Position numbers and translations under genes: made by a program
From: Burkholderiales bacterium
GTDB taxonomy: Bacteria; Pseudomonadota; Gammaproteobacteria; Burkholderiales; Burkholderiaceae_C
Length of the DNA: 49,305 bases
Direction of reading: 5' to 3'
Assembly: GCA_025358485.1 (NCBI GenBank)
Contig: JANYJJ010000184.1
Coordinates: forward strand, 1-49,305
Shown: piece after piece, positions 8,405-17,730 of the stretch
Layout of the letters: each line of letters opens with the position of its first letter
Numbering within the stretch: the stretch's first letter is position 1
The notes under the pieces: model-generated
Databases searched by the model: none
What the model was told of the DNA's origin: nothing
The model's input: the letters and a program-made list of their open reading frames with translations, nothing else

Positions 8405-9307
8405 TCAGCGCCGTGGCCCGCGAGGTGCCTGACCCGGACGGCCATCAGCGCGAGAGCGATCGCCCCGGGGCTCGGGCTGGCGTTGCCGGGTGGCATCCAA
8501 CGGGGCAGATCGGGGCATCACAGATCGGGGCATTTCGGGCTGCGCTGCTCTGAGCGCTTGTGCCTCTTGTCGCGCCGTGGCCAGATAGCCTTCCATTGCT
8601 TCGACGGTGATGCCTTTGAGCACACTGAAATTGGCGGGTGTGAGCGTGGTGTTTTCGAAATCGCGCAGCAAGGTGGCGCGGTTGCGGCGCTTTTGTTCTT
8701 CCAATGCCTGCTGCTGTTGTGCCTCTCGCTGGTCTTGCTGAAGCTTGCGTTGGTTGTCGTTCTGCGCCGCTTTTTGAGCCGCTTTTTGAACCTCTCTTTG
8801 AGCATCGCGCTGGGTGGTGCGGCGCAGCGTCAGCTCGTCCATCGCGGCTTGCTTGTGTTCCGCGCTCAGCTCACCTGCCGGTGCGCCGTCGAGGTCGAAG
8901 CGATGCGTAGCTTGCGTCAACGCCACCAAGTAGCTGTGACTGCCGGTGTAGCGACGCAGCACCACCGACAGCAACGGCTTGGTGAACAAGCCCGGCACGC
9001 GCGCTTGGATGTCGGCTTGGATGCGCAGCTTCAGCGGTTTGGCCACGCCGGTGAACAAAGCAGGGAACAGCACCTTGAGTTGCGCTGAGCAGGCGGCGGG
9101 CGACATGGCGGGGGGCGCAGCAGCTGGAGCAGCGCCTGACGACGCTGCAAGCGAAGGGTCGTCAGTAGAAGCAAGCGGCGATGCGTCCACGGGCTGCTGT
9201 TGGATGATCCCTTCTTCGGGCATCACTTTTTCAGGTGGCACAGACAAGGTAGACACAGATTCGGGCGTCAAAGATTCAGGCGAGGGCAAATCGGAAGTAG
9301 GCAGCAT
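8405..9307 (-). CDS. ProQ/FinO-domain RNA-binding protein
   Basis: Predicted RNA chaperone of 300 residues. The ProQ/FinO fold lies at about 72-140 (LKVLFPALF, KPLKLRIQADI, VVLRRYTGSHSYL, HRFDLDG). It is preceded by a 70-residue acidic, Ala/Pro-rich and probably disordered N-terminus. After it come a Gln/Lys/Arg-rich coiled segment (about 165-215) and a basic, Arg/Pro-rich tail. FinO-type proteins bind structured 3' ends of small RNAs and mRNAs. The ATG at 9307 is used here; a TTG at 9322 would add five residues. It lies 80 bases after the giant CHAT-hydrolase gene on the same strand, with no terminator between, so co-transcription is plausible. Confidence 0.83.
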   Translation of the reverse strand: MLPTSDLPSPESLTPESVSTLSVPPEKVMPEEGIIQQQPVDASPLASTDDPSLAASSGAAPAAAPPAMSPAACSAQLKVLFPALFTGVAKPLKLRIQADIQARVPGLFTKPLLSVVLRRYTGSHSYLVALTQATHRFDLDGAPAGELSAEHKQAAMDELTLRRTTQRDAQREVQKAAQKAAQNDNQRKLQQDQREAQQQQALEEQKRRNRATLLRDFENTTLTPANFSVLKGITVEAMEGYLATARQEAQALRAAQPEMPRSVMPRSAPLDATRQRQPEPRGDRSRADGRPGQAPRGPRR

Positions 9308-9387
9308 GAGCGGTCGGGGCAATCCACGGGATGCAAAGATCAGGGCCGCATTTTGCCCATGCTTGAGGCTGCGTGCGAACGGCGCAC

Positions 9388-12300
9388 TTACTTCTTTGTG
9401 AGATTGCGCTTTCGTTTGGCAGGCGCACTATCTTTATGCGGCGTGGCCTTGATGCTGATTTCGCGATCAGCATGGCCAGGTGACAAGCGCAACACCAAGG
9501 CACGCAAGCGCTTAGACACCAGGTCTGTGGGTGCGGCCACGCCGCCAGCGAGCAGCGCGGTCTGGTGCGCACGCTGGTGCGCACGCTGGTGCTCAGTCTG
9601 GTGCGCACGCTGGTGCTCATGGGCCTCGTAGAACAAGCGCATGAGGTCGATTTGGCGCACCACCGCATCGCGCACGCGCGGCGTGGTCAAGGTGCTGCTA
9701 AAGCAGTCTTCGTAGCGCTGCGCCACGGCGTCGAGCACGGCGTCACCGGGCACGCCACTCTGCTTTAAGCTTTGGTCGAGCACTGCTGTCAACAAGTGCG
9801 CGTCTGCCACCATGGTGACATTCCAGACCTCGGTGTCTTTGCGGAAAGAAGCGTTGGCACTCGACGCACACTGCAACGCCAACGCGGCTTGTGCTTGTGC
9901 CTCTTCAACGCTGGCAGTGAGTGACCACAAAAACAAGAAGTTGAGCGTCGGATAGGCCAACAAGCTCGGCTCAGCCAACGTGCCCGCGTGCGATTGATAC
10001 GCGCTGGCGCTCAGCGCCAAAGTGTTGCCCATGTCGGTGAACGCCGACGCATCACCGCCCAAATAGGCGCGCGCGTGCAGCGCAGCTTTGCGCTTGTAAG
10101 CGCTGCCCAAGCGACCGGCGCGGCGGTGGTTCAGCTCCGACGCGTCGGCATGGTCGGCTGATCGCAACAGCGCCGCACCCGACAAGGCCACCAGTTGCTG
10201 CAGCCGGTCAATCGCACGCGCGGCCATGGCCACATCACCACTCACTTCGGCCAAGCGGCTCTCAGACTGCGCCAGTTCTTCAATGGACCTCAAAGGCGCG
10301 CGCCCTGCGAGGTCGGCAGCCAGCGCGGCGCGCTCGAAACAGGTTTTGGCCCAATACGCATAACCGGGGCCGAGGTCGTTGTAAAAGTCGCCCAGGGCCG
10401 AATACAAATCGGCGCGCGCAAGCCATTCGGGCGGTGTGCCTTTGAACCATTGCTCCACCTGCGCCACGCACGTGCGCGCTTGCGATGCGCTGAGGTGTTC
10501 GCCGCGGCGTTGCAGGTCTTGGCGCAGCGAGACAATTTTCTCGATCAATTCTTCGGGTGCCACGCCGCGCCACACACTGCACTCGGCGCGCGTGTGTGTT
10601 GGCGTGGTCTTGGGGTCGATCTTCCAGCCCGGGTCGCCATAGGCTTGGTAGGCACCCCAGGTGATGCTTTCGGAATAACGCATCCAGGTGGTTTTGCGCG
10701 CGGTAAACACCGCCTCGCCGAAGCTTTGGTTGTCCTGCATGAGCGCTTCGTAAAACGACTGCGCAAACAAAGCGGCAGGCGCGTCTTCAACCGCCCAACC
10801 GGCCACCACCACCGCGCGCACGCCCATCTCAATGAGCTGGCGCGCCACGCTGCAAGCCAACTTGTTGAAGGCCACCGGCTCACGCTGAACTTGGCCAAGA
10901 TGACAGCAGTTGATGAACACCAAATCGGGCACCACTTCCATGGCATCGATCTCGGCCGCAGTGATGAGCAAGCCGTCTGACAACACCACGCCGCTGCGCA
11001 TTCGACCGTCGGCGGCACGCTGCTCAAACAAGCCGTGGCCCGCAATGTGAACGATGCGATAAGGGTGCTTGTACAGGCGGTTGATGATGTCGATGGCGCG
11101 TTGGTTCTGGCCGATGGCGCGCTCCACCTCGAAGCCCTGACGCACCAACACGTTGCCGACCAAACCGGCCTCTTGTTCGGCCGCTCTCAGGTCGTCCAGT
11201 GCATTCGGCGAAGGCCGGTCAGAGCCCTTGGGCGCGGGGAAGGCTTTGCCAAAACCGGCGGTGGACGGGTTTCCCACCACGTAGGCCCGCGCTTCCAAGG
11301 TTTGGTTCACTCGAACCCGGTATTGGCTGGACGCCAGTTGGCGAATCATGGCGGTGCGCGTGGCCAATGGTTGGTCGTCTGCCAGCATCAATTCCCACGG
11401 CAAGTTGGCGGTGCTGTTGTCGAGCACGAATACCATTTGCTGCATTTGGCGTGCTGCGTCTTTGAAGTCGTGCGGGATCAGCAACTGGAACAAGGTGCGG
11501 CTGAAATCGGCTTCGTAGTGACCCAGCCCGACTTGGCTTTCAACCAACTGTTCCACCAAACCAGGTTGGCGTTGTTGCACCACCGATTCAGCCCGCGCAC
11601 GTTGCCCCAAATACAAATAGCGCAAGTTCTCGGCCGGTTTTTGCGAGCCGGGTTGCATGGCGCTGGACACGCCCGGCTCGGTCGGCCGGTCGGCGTCGCT
11701 GATCATCAAACGCGGCCAGTAGCCGCCGCCTCGGCCGTCAAGCAAACGGTGGCGCATGCCTTCGCCTTGATGCATGGTGGCGTCAGCGTTGACACGGCAG
11801 CTGACGCGCTTGTCGTCGTTCATGGCCTGCGCCACGGCCTGCGTGGCATAGGTAGCGGTGATGGCGGTGTCGATGTAGATCTCCACCAAGTCCAGCGTGG
11901 TGATGCGCAATTGCGAGCGCGTGGTTTGCGCGAACTGAAGGTTGGCGTCCATCACGCCGCGCACCAAAGCTTGAACGGAGTCGGCAATGGTGAGGTTGGC
12001 CGATGAGTTGTAGCCCAGCAGCAAGCTGCACAAGCTGATGCCTTGCATGGTTTCAACGCCACGCGCCATGGCCGAACTGTCGAGCACGGTGATGAGGTAG
12101 CGCAAGCTGGCAGTGCGCACGGCGTCGGTCAGTTTGCCGACGGTGAGTGAGCCGTCGTAAGGGCCCAAGCCCGCCACCACCGCACCGCGATAACTGCCGC
12201 GCTGGCGCTCGACGTCGGTGCCGTTCAGCAGCACCGCGCTGGCTGAGCCAACCGAGCCTGCGTACAGCCCCAAGTGGTTGCGGATGGTGAGCTCGCCGTT

Positions 12301-15300
12301 CACTAACTCTTGATCAATGAGCGCCTCGGCACCCGAGATGGCGTCTTGCTCGTAGTGACCCACCAAAATGGGTTGTGTGACTTGGCGCAAGTCCATGGCG
12401 TGCACGCACAAGCGCAATGTCTCGCGGGTTTGCGACGCTGCGCGGGCGCTGCGATTGCGTGTTTTGCCGCCGCTACCGAACAGACCCGCGGCCAATTCCA
12501 TGTCGCTGGGGTAAGGCACCGGACCGGCGTCGTAGCTCGCCACCATCGCCTTTTTTTGATCTTGTTCAATGCCTCGCACCGCAGGCGGGGCGGTCAGAAG
12601 GTTGCCACCCGTGCCCGCTCGCAGCAGCTCAGTGATGGCGGGAAAGTAATCGTGCGTGGCGGGCAAATCGCCATGCTCGGCGGGCATGTAAAAAAACTGA
12701 CCGATGCCGCCGATGCGCCCTGAATCCCAGGTCACAGAGCCGTCGCCATTGGGTGTGCCCAGCATCTTCCACGCGCCGCCTTCTTTGACGATGCCGCACG
12801 GTGTTTTGGAGGCGCAGCCAAACACATAGGCCACTTTGTCTGCGTGTTTGGACGGCAGTGACGGCGTCTTCAAAGTGTCTTGCGCCCACAGCCACTGCGC
12901 TTGCTTCAGCACATCGCTTGAGGGCAAGCCGCCCACGTTGTTGCCAAACCAAAAGTCGCGCATGTCGGCTTTGAAATCGCCCCACACCTTGGCGGCGAAA
13001 AAGTCGCTGATGGCAGCAGGGTTGCCTTGCAGCTCACCGGTGTCTTTGAAACCCTGCTTGGGCAACAGTTGCAGCGCGCCAGGGAAGCCCGCGATGATGT
13101 CGATGACTTCTTGCAGGTCATGCGCTTGGTCGAGCACACCGAGTTTGCGCACCGTGTCGGCCTTGCCGATGAGCGTCTCGACCATCAAGTGCGAGCCTTG
13201 GTTGGGCGTGCCCAACATCACAAAACGCGCACCACTGCGCTGCATCAACTCGTCCCACAACTTGGGGTGCTTGTGCACCAGCGCGCGCACCACCAGGCCG
13301 CCCATGCTGTGGGCCAGCACACGCACGGGTTGCGCAGGCGTTGTGCCGTTCGCGGAACTGACGGCAGCGGTGGCGTCGAGCTGAGCGCGCAATACGATGG
13401 CCAATTCATCGGCCAGCACGTCCATGGGCAAGCGCCAGTCGTAGGCGTGGGCTACCACGCGGTGGCTGGCTTGGAGGTGCTCGTGAAGGTCGCCGTAAAA
13501 CTGCGCAAACAAGGCCTCGGCGCTCACATCGTCTTTGGCCGCACCGGGCGTGCGCTGAATCTTCGTCAAGCCGCCCAACAACAGCGACGGCACGCTGAAC
13601 CAGACGCGGTCGCGCTGCTTCAACCACAGGTGCGAGCCCATGATGCCAGGCAACAAAATCGTGACGGGCTGCGGTGCCGTGTTGCCGCCAGCACTGCGAG
13701 ATTTGCTGCTCACGATCAAGGCCTTGTCGTCCAACGCGGGCAAGGGTTTGAAGTTGTCGATCTGTTCCACGGCGGCGTCCAACAACCACCGCTGCAACGC
13801 TGTGCGGGTGATGTCGTTGGCGAAGTAGTGGAAGTGGCTGACGGCGGGGCCTTGGTCGAACAACACGCGGGCGTTGTTGGGCCGCGCAATGCCGGCGCTC
13901 ATGGCATCGGTGTCGACCACCAAGTCGTTGTCGCAGTTGTCGAAGAAAGTGAAGTCGGTGAACAGCACGGCCAGCTTTTTGAGCCAGCCGCCGCCTTCGA
14001 TGTCGCCCGAAATCACGGCCAACTCAATCCCTGCTTGCGGCGTGGCGCGCGCCAAAAATTTGGCCATGGGTGAGCCGGGCAACATGGCTTCAATGCCGGG
14101 CACCAAATTGGGTTTGGTGCGGTTGCGCGCCACCTCCAACACCACGCGCTTGAAGGCTGAATAAATCAAGTTGGCTTTCAGCGCGGGCACCCAACCCATC
14201 AGCGACAACAAGCCCGACAAAAACACATCAAAGTTGCCGCTGGCCAAGCGCGTTCCACGCGCCGGTGAGGCCACTCGCACATAGCGCTCGATGCGCAATT
14301 TTTTGCGCTCCAACTCAGCCGCCAAATCACGCAGCTCGGCACGTTGTTCGGCGTGCGCCTTCAGCAGTTCGGCCGTGATGCGGGCGCGCTCTTCGGGGTC
14401 GGCTTCGCCCAAGGTGGCAGCGTCAAGCGCATAGCCGTCGATGAGGTCGTCAAACTTTTCCAGGCACAGCAAGTCGCCCACCAGGCCGCCTCGCGAGTGC
14501 GTCACCAAATGCACCACCGCACCTATGGGCAACGCACGCGCCAGTTGCAGGGCGTTGTCGATGGGGCTTTCAGACAGGCTGCGGTGTTCCAGCGCCAACA
14601 CGCGGTTGCCATAGCGCTGCTCGAAACCGCGCCAGTAGGTGGCCGAGACGCTTTGCAAATCGTCAAAGCTGCCTTGCGTGCTGGAGCCGGTGCCATGAAT
14701 TAGCACCAACAACGGCCCGGCTTTGGCGTCGGCTTGCAGCTGCGGGTGGCCGCTGTCAAGGCGCTCAGTCAGCTCACCGCCGCTCCAGCGGTACAGGCCG
14801 GGGTCGCGTTTGAGGCGAGTTTCGATGGCCCACATCAGCGCCTTTGTGCCGGCCCAGCTCACGCCGAGGTCGGCGTATTGCGCGACTTTTTCTTCAGCTT
14901 TTTCGCCGATGTATTCGCAGGCCTTGCGTTTGGCAGCCTCGATCAGCGGGTCGTCGTCGGTGCCCACCGACATTTGAAAAATACCTGATATCCAGTCGCT
15001 CACGCTGCCTCGGGTGGCCGCGCCTGCGTTTGTGCCGACGCTTGTACCTGTCATCGTGCTGCGCTCTCGCAGCGCCTCGTCCAACTTCAGCGCGCCGTCG
15101 GCGTCGATTGCATTCGGGTTGATGCGCTGCAACACATCGCGCAAGTTGGCCGGGTGGCTGATGAGTGTGACGCCTTCGGGCAGCTCCAACACCATCACCT
15201 GCCCTTGAACGGGGCGCAGCGTTTGTTCGTTCTGCCCGCCTGGCCCTGACCGGGCCGTGGGGCCCAGATCAAGCGCAGCGTCGACGCGCAACAAGCCAGC

Positions 15301-15465
15301 CGGAAGAAACGGGTCTTGGTCGATGACGTTCGCTGAGCGCTGAGTCGTCTCGAAGATGCGCGGCAAGCGCAGCGCGGCGGGTTTGTTCGGGTCAGCGCCC
15401 GCGTTGAAAGAACGAGAGGTGCCCATCACAGCAGCACGAACTTTGAATTGGACTGGGCTGCTCAT
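9388..15465 (-). CDS. Giant double alpha/beta-hydrolase plus CHAT-protease protein
   Basis: A 2025-residue multidomain protein, started at ATG 15465 with GGGAG six bases upstream. Hydrolase 1 (about 250-550) has LVLIHGTGS, nucleophile elbow THSRGG (Ser324), an NDLVV loop (Asp514) and His544 or His546, with a charged helical insertion at 355-395. Hydrolase 2 (about 600-945), LCAT/PGAP1-like, has LLPGIMGSHL, AHSMGG (Ser720), NGDGSVTW (Asp908) and ATHDYF (His938). An unassigned region follows (about 1010-1260). The CHAT domain (about 1330-1620) carries HIAGHG (His1477) and INCCHLG (Cys1521). The C-terminal part is helical, with TPR-like stretches, and includes five 4-residue units ending in HQ. 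No signal peptide is visible. All three active sites look intact. Function is unknown; a protease-triggered lipase or immune-type effector is inference. Confidence 0.88.
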   Translation of the reverse strand: MSSPVQFKVRAAVMGTSRSFNAGADPNKPAALRLPRIFETTQRSANVIDQDPFLPAGLLRVDAALDLGPTARSGPGGQNEQTLRPVQGQVMVLELPEGVTLISHPANLRDVLQRINPNAIDADGALKLDEALRERSTMTGTSVGTNAGAATRGSVSDWISGIFQMSVGTDDDPLIEAAKRKACEYIGEKAEEKVAQYADLGVSWAGTKALMWAIETRLKRDPGLYRWSGGELTERLDSGHPQLQADAKAGPLLVLIHGTGSSTQGSFDDLQSVSATYWRGFEQRYGNRVLALEHRSLSESPIDNALQLARALPIGAVVHLVTHSRGGLVGDLLCLEKFDDLIDGYALDAATLGEADPEERARITAELLKAHAEQRAELRDLAAELERKKLRIERYVRVASPARGTRLASGNFDVFLSGLLSLMGWVPALKANLIYSAFKRVVLEVARNRTKPNLVPGIEAMLPGSPMAKFLARATPQAGIELAVISGDIEGGGWLKKLAVLFTDFTFFDNCDNDLVVDTDAMSAGIARPNNARVLFDQGPAVSHFHYFANDITRTALQRWLLDAAVEQIDNFKPLPALDDKALIVSSKSRSAGGNTAPQPVTILLPGIMGSHLWLKQRDRVWFSVPSLLLGGLTKIQRTPGAAKDDVSAEALFAQFYGDLHEHLQASHRVVAHAYDWRLPMDVLADELAIVLRAQLDATAAVSSANGTTPAQPVRVLAHSMGGLVVRALVHKHPKLWDELMQRSGARFVMLGTPNQGSHLMVETLIGKADTVRKLGVLDQAHDLQEVIDIIAGFPGALQLLPKQGFKDTGELQGNPAAISDFFAAKVWGDFKADMRDFWFGNNVGGLPSSDVLKQAQWLWAQDTLKTPSLPSKHADKVAYVFGCASKTPCGIVKEGGAWKMLGTPNGDGSVTWDSGRIGGIGQFFYMPAEHGDLPATHDYFPAITELLRAGTGGNLLTAPPAVRGIEQDQKKAMVASYDAGPVPYPSDMELAAGLFGSGGKTRNRSARAASQTRETLRLCVHAMDLRQVTQPILVGHYEQDAISGAEALIDQELVNGELTIRNHLGLYAGSVGSASAVLLNGTDVERQRGSYRGAVVAGLGPYDGSLTVGKLTDAVRTASLRYLITVLDSSAMARGVETMQGISLCSLLLGYNSSANLTIADSVQALVRGVMDANLQFAQTTRSQLRITTLDLVEIYIDTAITATYATQAVAQAMNDDKRVSCRVNADATMHQGEGMRHRLLDGRGGGYWPRLMISDADRPTEPGVSSAMQPGSQKPAENLRYLYLGQRARAESVVQQRQPGLVEQLVESQVGLGHYEADFSRTLFQLLIPHDFKDAARQMQQMVFVLDNSTANLPWELMLADDQPLATRTAMIRQLASSQYRVRVNQTLEARAYVVGNPSTAGFGKAFPAPKGSDRPSPNALDDLRAAEQEAGLVGNVLVRQGFEVERAIGQNQRAIDIINRLYKHPYRIVHIAGHGLFEQRAADGRMRSGVVLSDGLLITAAEIDAMEVVPDLVFINCCHLGQVQREPVAFNKLACSVARQLIEMGVRAVVVAGWAVEDAPAALFAQSFYEALMQDNQSFGEAVFTARKTTWMRYSESITWGAYQAYGDPGWKIDPKTTPTHTRAECSVWRGVAPEELIEKIVSLRQDLQRRGEHLSASQARTCVAQVEQWFKGTPPEWLARADLYSALGDFYNDLGPGYAYWAKTCFERAALAADLAGRAPLRSIEELAQSESRLAEVSGDVAMAARAIDRLQQLVALSGAALLRSADHADASELNHRRAGRLGSAYKRKAALHARAYLGGDASAFTDMGNTLALSASAYQSHAGTLAEPSLLAYPTLNFLFLWSLTASVEEAQAQAALALQCASSANASFRKDTEVWNVTMVADAHLLTAVLDQSLKQSGVPGDAVLDAVAQRYEDCFSSTLTTPRVRDAVVRQIDLMRLFYEAHEHQRAHQTEHQRAHQRAHQTALLAGGVAAPTDLVSKRLRALVLRLSPGHADREISIKATPHKDSAPAKRKRNLTKK
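9562..9621. repeat. Five 12-nt tandem units inside the CHAT gene
   Basis: Units CTGGTG(C/CT)... start at 9562, 9574, 9586, 9598 and 9610; three are identical and two differ at a few bases. On the coding strand each gives four residues ending in HQ (RAHQ or TEHQ), at about residues 1950-1968 of the protein. The length keeps the frame, and the pattern suggests recent slippage in a tolerant surface linker. Confidence 0.9.
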
Positions 15466-15547
15466 GCGGTCTCCCGGTGTTGCGCAGCTTCCAATAAACC
15501 GCGATATCACAGTGAATCACACGTCTGCGCGGGCCGCCACCCCCTAC

Positions 15548-15579
15548 AAAAAAAGCGCGCCGAGTGGCGCGCTTTTTTT
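15548..15579. terminator. Strong bidirectional Rho-independent terminator
   Basis: A 14-bp perfect stem (15548-15561 with 15566-15579) with a GAGT loop has seven A/T pairs at its base. It sits 17 bases past the stop of the glycine-zipper lipoprotein gene and upstream of the giant CHAT gene, so the latter must have its own promoter in 15466-15547. Confidence 0.92.
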
Positions 15580-15596
15580 GCGGAAATGTGATGCGA

Positions 15597-16091
15597 TCAG
15601 CTTTTGACGGCGGGTGCCATCAAGGCAGGTGTCACGGCGGCAGGTGCACGGGTCACGCGCACTTTGCTGCCAGTGGTCACCAAAATCACAGCGTCGCCCG
15701 CGTTCCAGGTCTCAGCTGCTTTGGCTTGCACGATGGCACGGCGATCGCCGTTGCGCAGTTGAACCAGAATTTCCACCGCCTCTTCGCGGGTGGACATGCG
15801 CTCGACTGCATTGCCCGCCACCGCGCCGACCACAGCGCCCAAAACTCCCACCACCATGCCCTCGCGTCGCCCGCCGACGGTCGAACCTGCAATGCCGCCA
15901 ATCACGCCGCCCGCAGCAGCACCGCCACCACTTTGATCACCCTCGACCACCACAGGTCGCACCGACAACACGGTGGCGTCTTGCACCTGGGCCAAGCGTT
16001 GCGCGTCGCCGCGTTGAATCACGTCAGGGCTAGTGGTCGAACAAGCGCCCAATACGGCGGCGGCTGCCAAGGTCAGGATGATTTTTTTCAT
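15597..16091 (-). CDS. Glycine-zipper outer-membrane lipoprotein (SlyB/Pcp-like)
   Basis: Lipoprotein of 164 residues. The signal peptide ends in the lipobox LGAC (Cys17). A glycine-zipper segment follows at about 54-97 (repeated GG, GxxxG spacing), then a C-terminal soluble part (about 100-150) with a small beta-rich fold. This matches the SlyB/PCP family of outer-membrane or periplasmic lipoproteins, whose exact role is poorly defined (envelope integrity). It is a single-gene unit closed by the terminator at 15548-15579. The start at 16091 has GGGAGA about eight bases upstream. Confidence 0.85.
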   Translation of the reverse strand: MKKIILTLAAAAVLGACSTTSPDVIQRGDAQRLAQVQDATVLSVRPVVVEGDQSGGGAAAGGVIGGIAGSTVGGRREGMVVGVLGAVVGAVAGNAVERMSTREEAVEILVQLRNGDRRAIVQAKAAETWNAGDAVILVTTGSKVRVTRAPAAVTPALMAPAVKS

Positions 16092-16210
16092 GGGAGATTC
16101 TCCAAAAGGTGTTCGAGCAACGCACCGCTCCCGGGCGCCGTTGACGGGTCTGGCGATGGAGCGTGCTTACCACCGCGAAGTTTCACGCAGCTTTGTAAAG
16201 CATCGGCTCA

Positions 16211-16768
16211 TCAAGCGTGCAAGCGGCTGTGCTTGGGCACGCTGGCCAGCAAGAACTCCATTTGATCGGCCAAGATGCGACGACCGCGAAGAATCATGTC
16301 TTCGTGCAAGCTGGGCACATAGGGCAAGAACAGCAGCGACATGCGCGCCTCTTCCGGCATGCGGTTGCCTTTGTGGCCGTTGCATGAGCGGCACGCGGTA
16401 ATGCAATTCATCCACGTGTCCATGCCGCCGCGCGACGTGGGCGTGATGTGCTCGCGCGTAAGGTCATCAGGGTCGGCGCGGCAACCGCAGTAAGCACAAA
16501 CATAGCGGTCGCGGGCAAACAATTTGGGGTTGGACAGGGCGGGCGTTTGTCGCCAAGCCCGGCTTGGAACTGCGCCGCGAACGGCGATGATGGGATGCAC
16601 TTCGATGCGCGATTGCAAGCCAGTGCGCCGCTGGGTGCCACCGCGCAGCACGAAGAAGGCGTCGCCGAGAGTCCAGGCGATGCCGTCGCATGCATAAATG
16701 ACGGCGGCCTCACGCGCCGAAATCCAGGCTTGCGGCCTGCCAGACATGTCGAGTTGCAGAACTTCCAT
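16211..16768 (-). CDS. HNH endonuclease family protein
   Basis: Protein of 185 residues with a complete HNH fold. Zinc ligands are CAYC (Cys91, Cys94) and CRSC (Cys126, Cys129); the catalytic region is REHITPTSRGG (His107) with Asn121 and His132. The N-terminal 80 residues (from MEVLQLDMSGRP) are conserved in chromosomal HNH proteins of this type and contain no recognisable DNA-binding motif. The ATG at 16768 is preceded by GGGAGG ten bases upstream, so the longer frame 5' of it is not needed. It is not next to a methylase or integrase. Such proteins are common in Proteobacteria and their role is not established. Confidence 0.86.
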   Translation of the reverse strand: MEVLQLDMSGRPQAWISAREAAVIYACDGIAWTLGDAFFVLRGGTQRRTGLQSRIEVHPIIAVRGAVPSRAWRQTPALSNPKLFARDRYVCAYCGCRADPDDLTREHITPTSRGGMDTWMNCITACRSCNGHKGNRMPEEARMSLLFLPYVPSLHEDMILRGRRILADQMEFLLASVPKHSRLHA

Positions 16769-16997
16769 GAAATGCCGACCTCCCGTCTGCCGAGTATCCG
16801 CCAATCGCGTGATCTTCACGTGACGATGCGGCGCAACGCCCACCTTTGCCTGCACTGAGCCGTTTGTGTGACGCGTCGTTGCACTGAATTCCGGGTTATC
16901 CCGCGTTTTAAGCAACTTTCAAAGCAGAAGTAGGCACGAATGCCTAGAAATGACCGCCATTCAAGGAACGCACAGACCGCGTTTTCTGCAAAATAGC

Positions 16998-17009
16998 ACG
17001 ACCGTTCGT
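16998..17009. promoter_or_regulatory. Candidate TetR-family operator
   Basis: ACGACCGTTCGT is a dyad (ACGA-4-TCGT) located 28 bases before the GTG of the TetR gene. TetR regulators often repress themselves and the adjacent operon through such sites. The distance suits autoregulation. Binding is inferred, not shown. Confidence 0.45.
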
Positions 17010-17037
17010 TTTTACGGCTTCATGCCGCGCCACCACC

Positions 17038-17697
17038 GTGAATTTTCCCGTCACTGAGCTTCATCAAGAATCCGCCGAGCACAGCGCCGCGTTGCCTGCC
17101 AGGTCATTGCACAAAGGCCAACACACGCGCGCCGTGATCTTGGATGCCGCCTTGGGCTTGGCATCGCAAATTGGGCTGGAAGGCTTGTCCATAGGCGCGC
17201 TGGCCGAAGTCACGCGCATGAGCAAGTCGGGCGTGTTTGCCCACTTTGGTTCGCGCGAAGAGCTGCAAATATCTGTGGTGCGGGAGTACCACGCGAAGTT
17301 CAAAGACGAGGTGTTTGACCCCGCCATGTTGCATGCACGCGGCTTGCCGCGCTTCAGGGCGCTGTTTGATTTGTGGGTGAAACGCGTGTCGGTCGAAATT
17401 GATTCGGGCTGTCTGTACATCAGCGGCGCGGTGGAGTTTGACGACCGCCCCGGCCCGGTGCGCAATGCGCTGGTGGGCATGGTTCAAGACTGGCAAGACG
17501 CTTTGGAGCGCGCCATTGGCATCGCAGCCCTTGAGGGCCATCTGCGCGCTGACGTGGAGGCCGAACAGATGCTGTTTGAAGTGCACGGTTTGATTTTGGC
17601 TTTGCACCACGACGCCCGTTTTCTGCGCAAGCCCGGTGCGGTAGAGCGCGCCCGCGCTGCGTTTGCGCGCGTGGTGTCGCACTACGCCGTGACTTGA
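17038..17697 (+). CDS. TetR-family transcriptional regulator of the beta-oxidation cluster
   Basis: A 219-residue regulator that begins with GTG at 17038. The N-terminal helix-turn-helix is at about 30-78 (RAVILDAALGLASQIG, SIGALAEVTRMSKSGVFAHFGSREEL). The C-terminal ligand and dimer domain (90-219) is of the type usually paired with acyl-CoA ligands. It lies 33 bases upstream of an acyl-CoA dehydrogenase gene and in the same direction, so it probably senses an acyl-CoA and controls this cluster. The dyad at 16998-17009 is a likely binding site. Confidence 0.88.
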   Translation: MNFPVTELHQESAEHSAALPARSLHKGQHTRAVILDAALGLASQIGLEGLSIGALAEVTRMSKSGVFAHFGSREELQISVVREYHAKFKDEVFDPAMLHARGLPRFRALFDLWVKRVSVEIDSGCLYISGAVEFDDRPGPVRNALVGMVQDWQDALERAIGIAALEGHLRADVEAEQMLFEVHGLILALHHDARFLRKPGAVERARAAFARVVSHYAVT

Positions 17698-17730
17698 TTT
17701 TTTGCTGATTTTTCTTTTGGAGCAACTCTG

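Noticed and set aside
15466..15547. TCACTGTGA dyad before the giant CHAT gene, considered as a CRP-type site
   Set aside because: Only nine bases are symmetric and the CRP spacing TGTGA-N6-TCACA is not met.
16211..16768. HNH gene as part of a restriction or mobile element
   Set aside because: No methylase, integrase, att-like repeat or composition break is nearby; it looks like a chromosomal stand-alone HNH protein.
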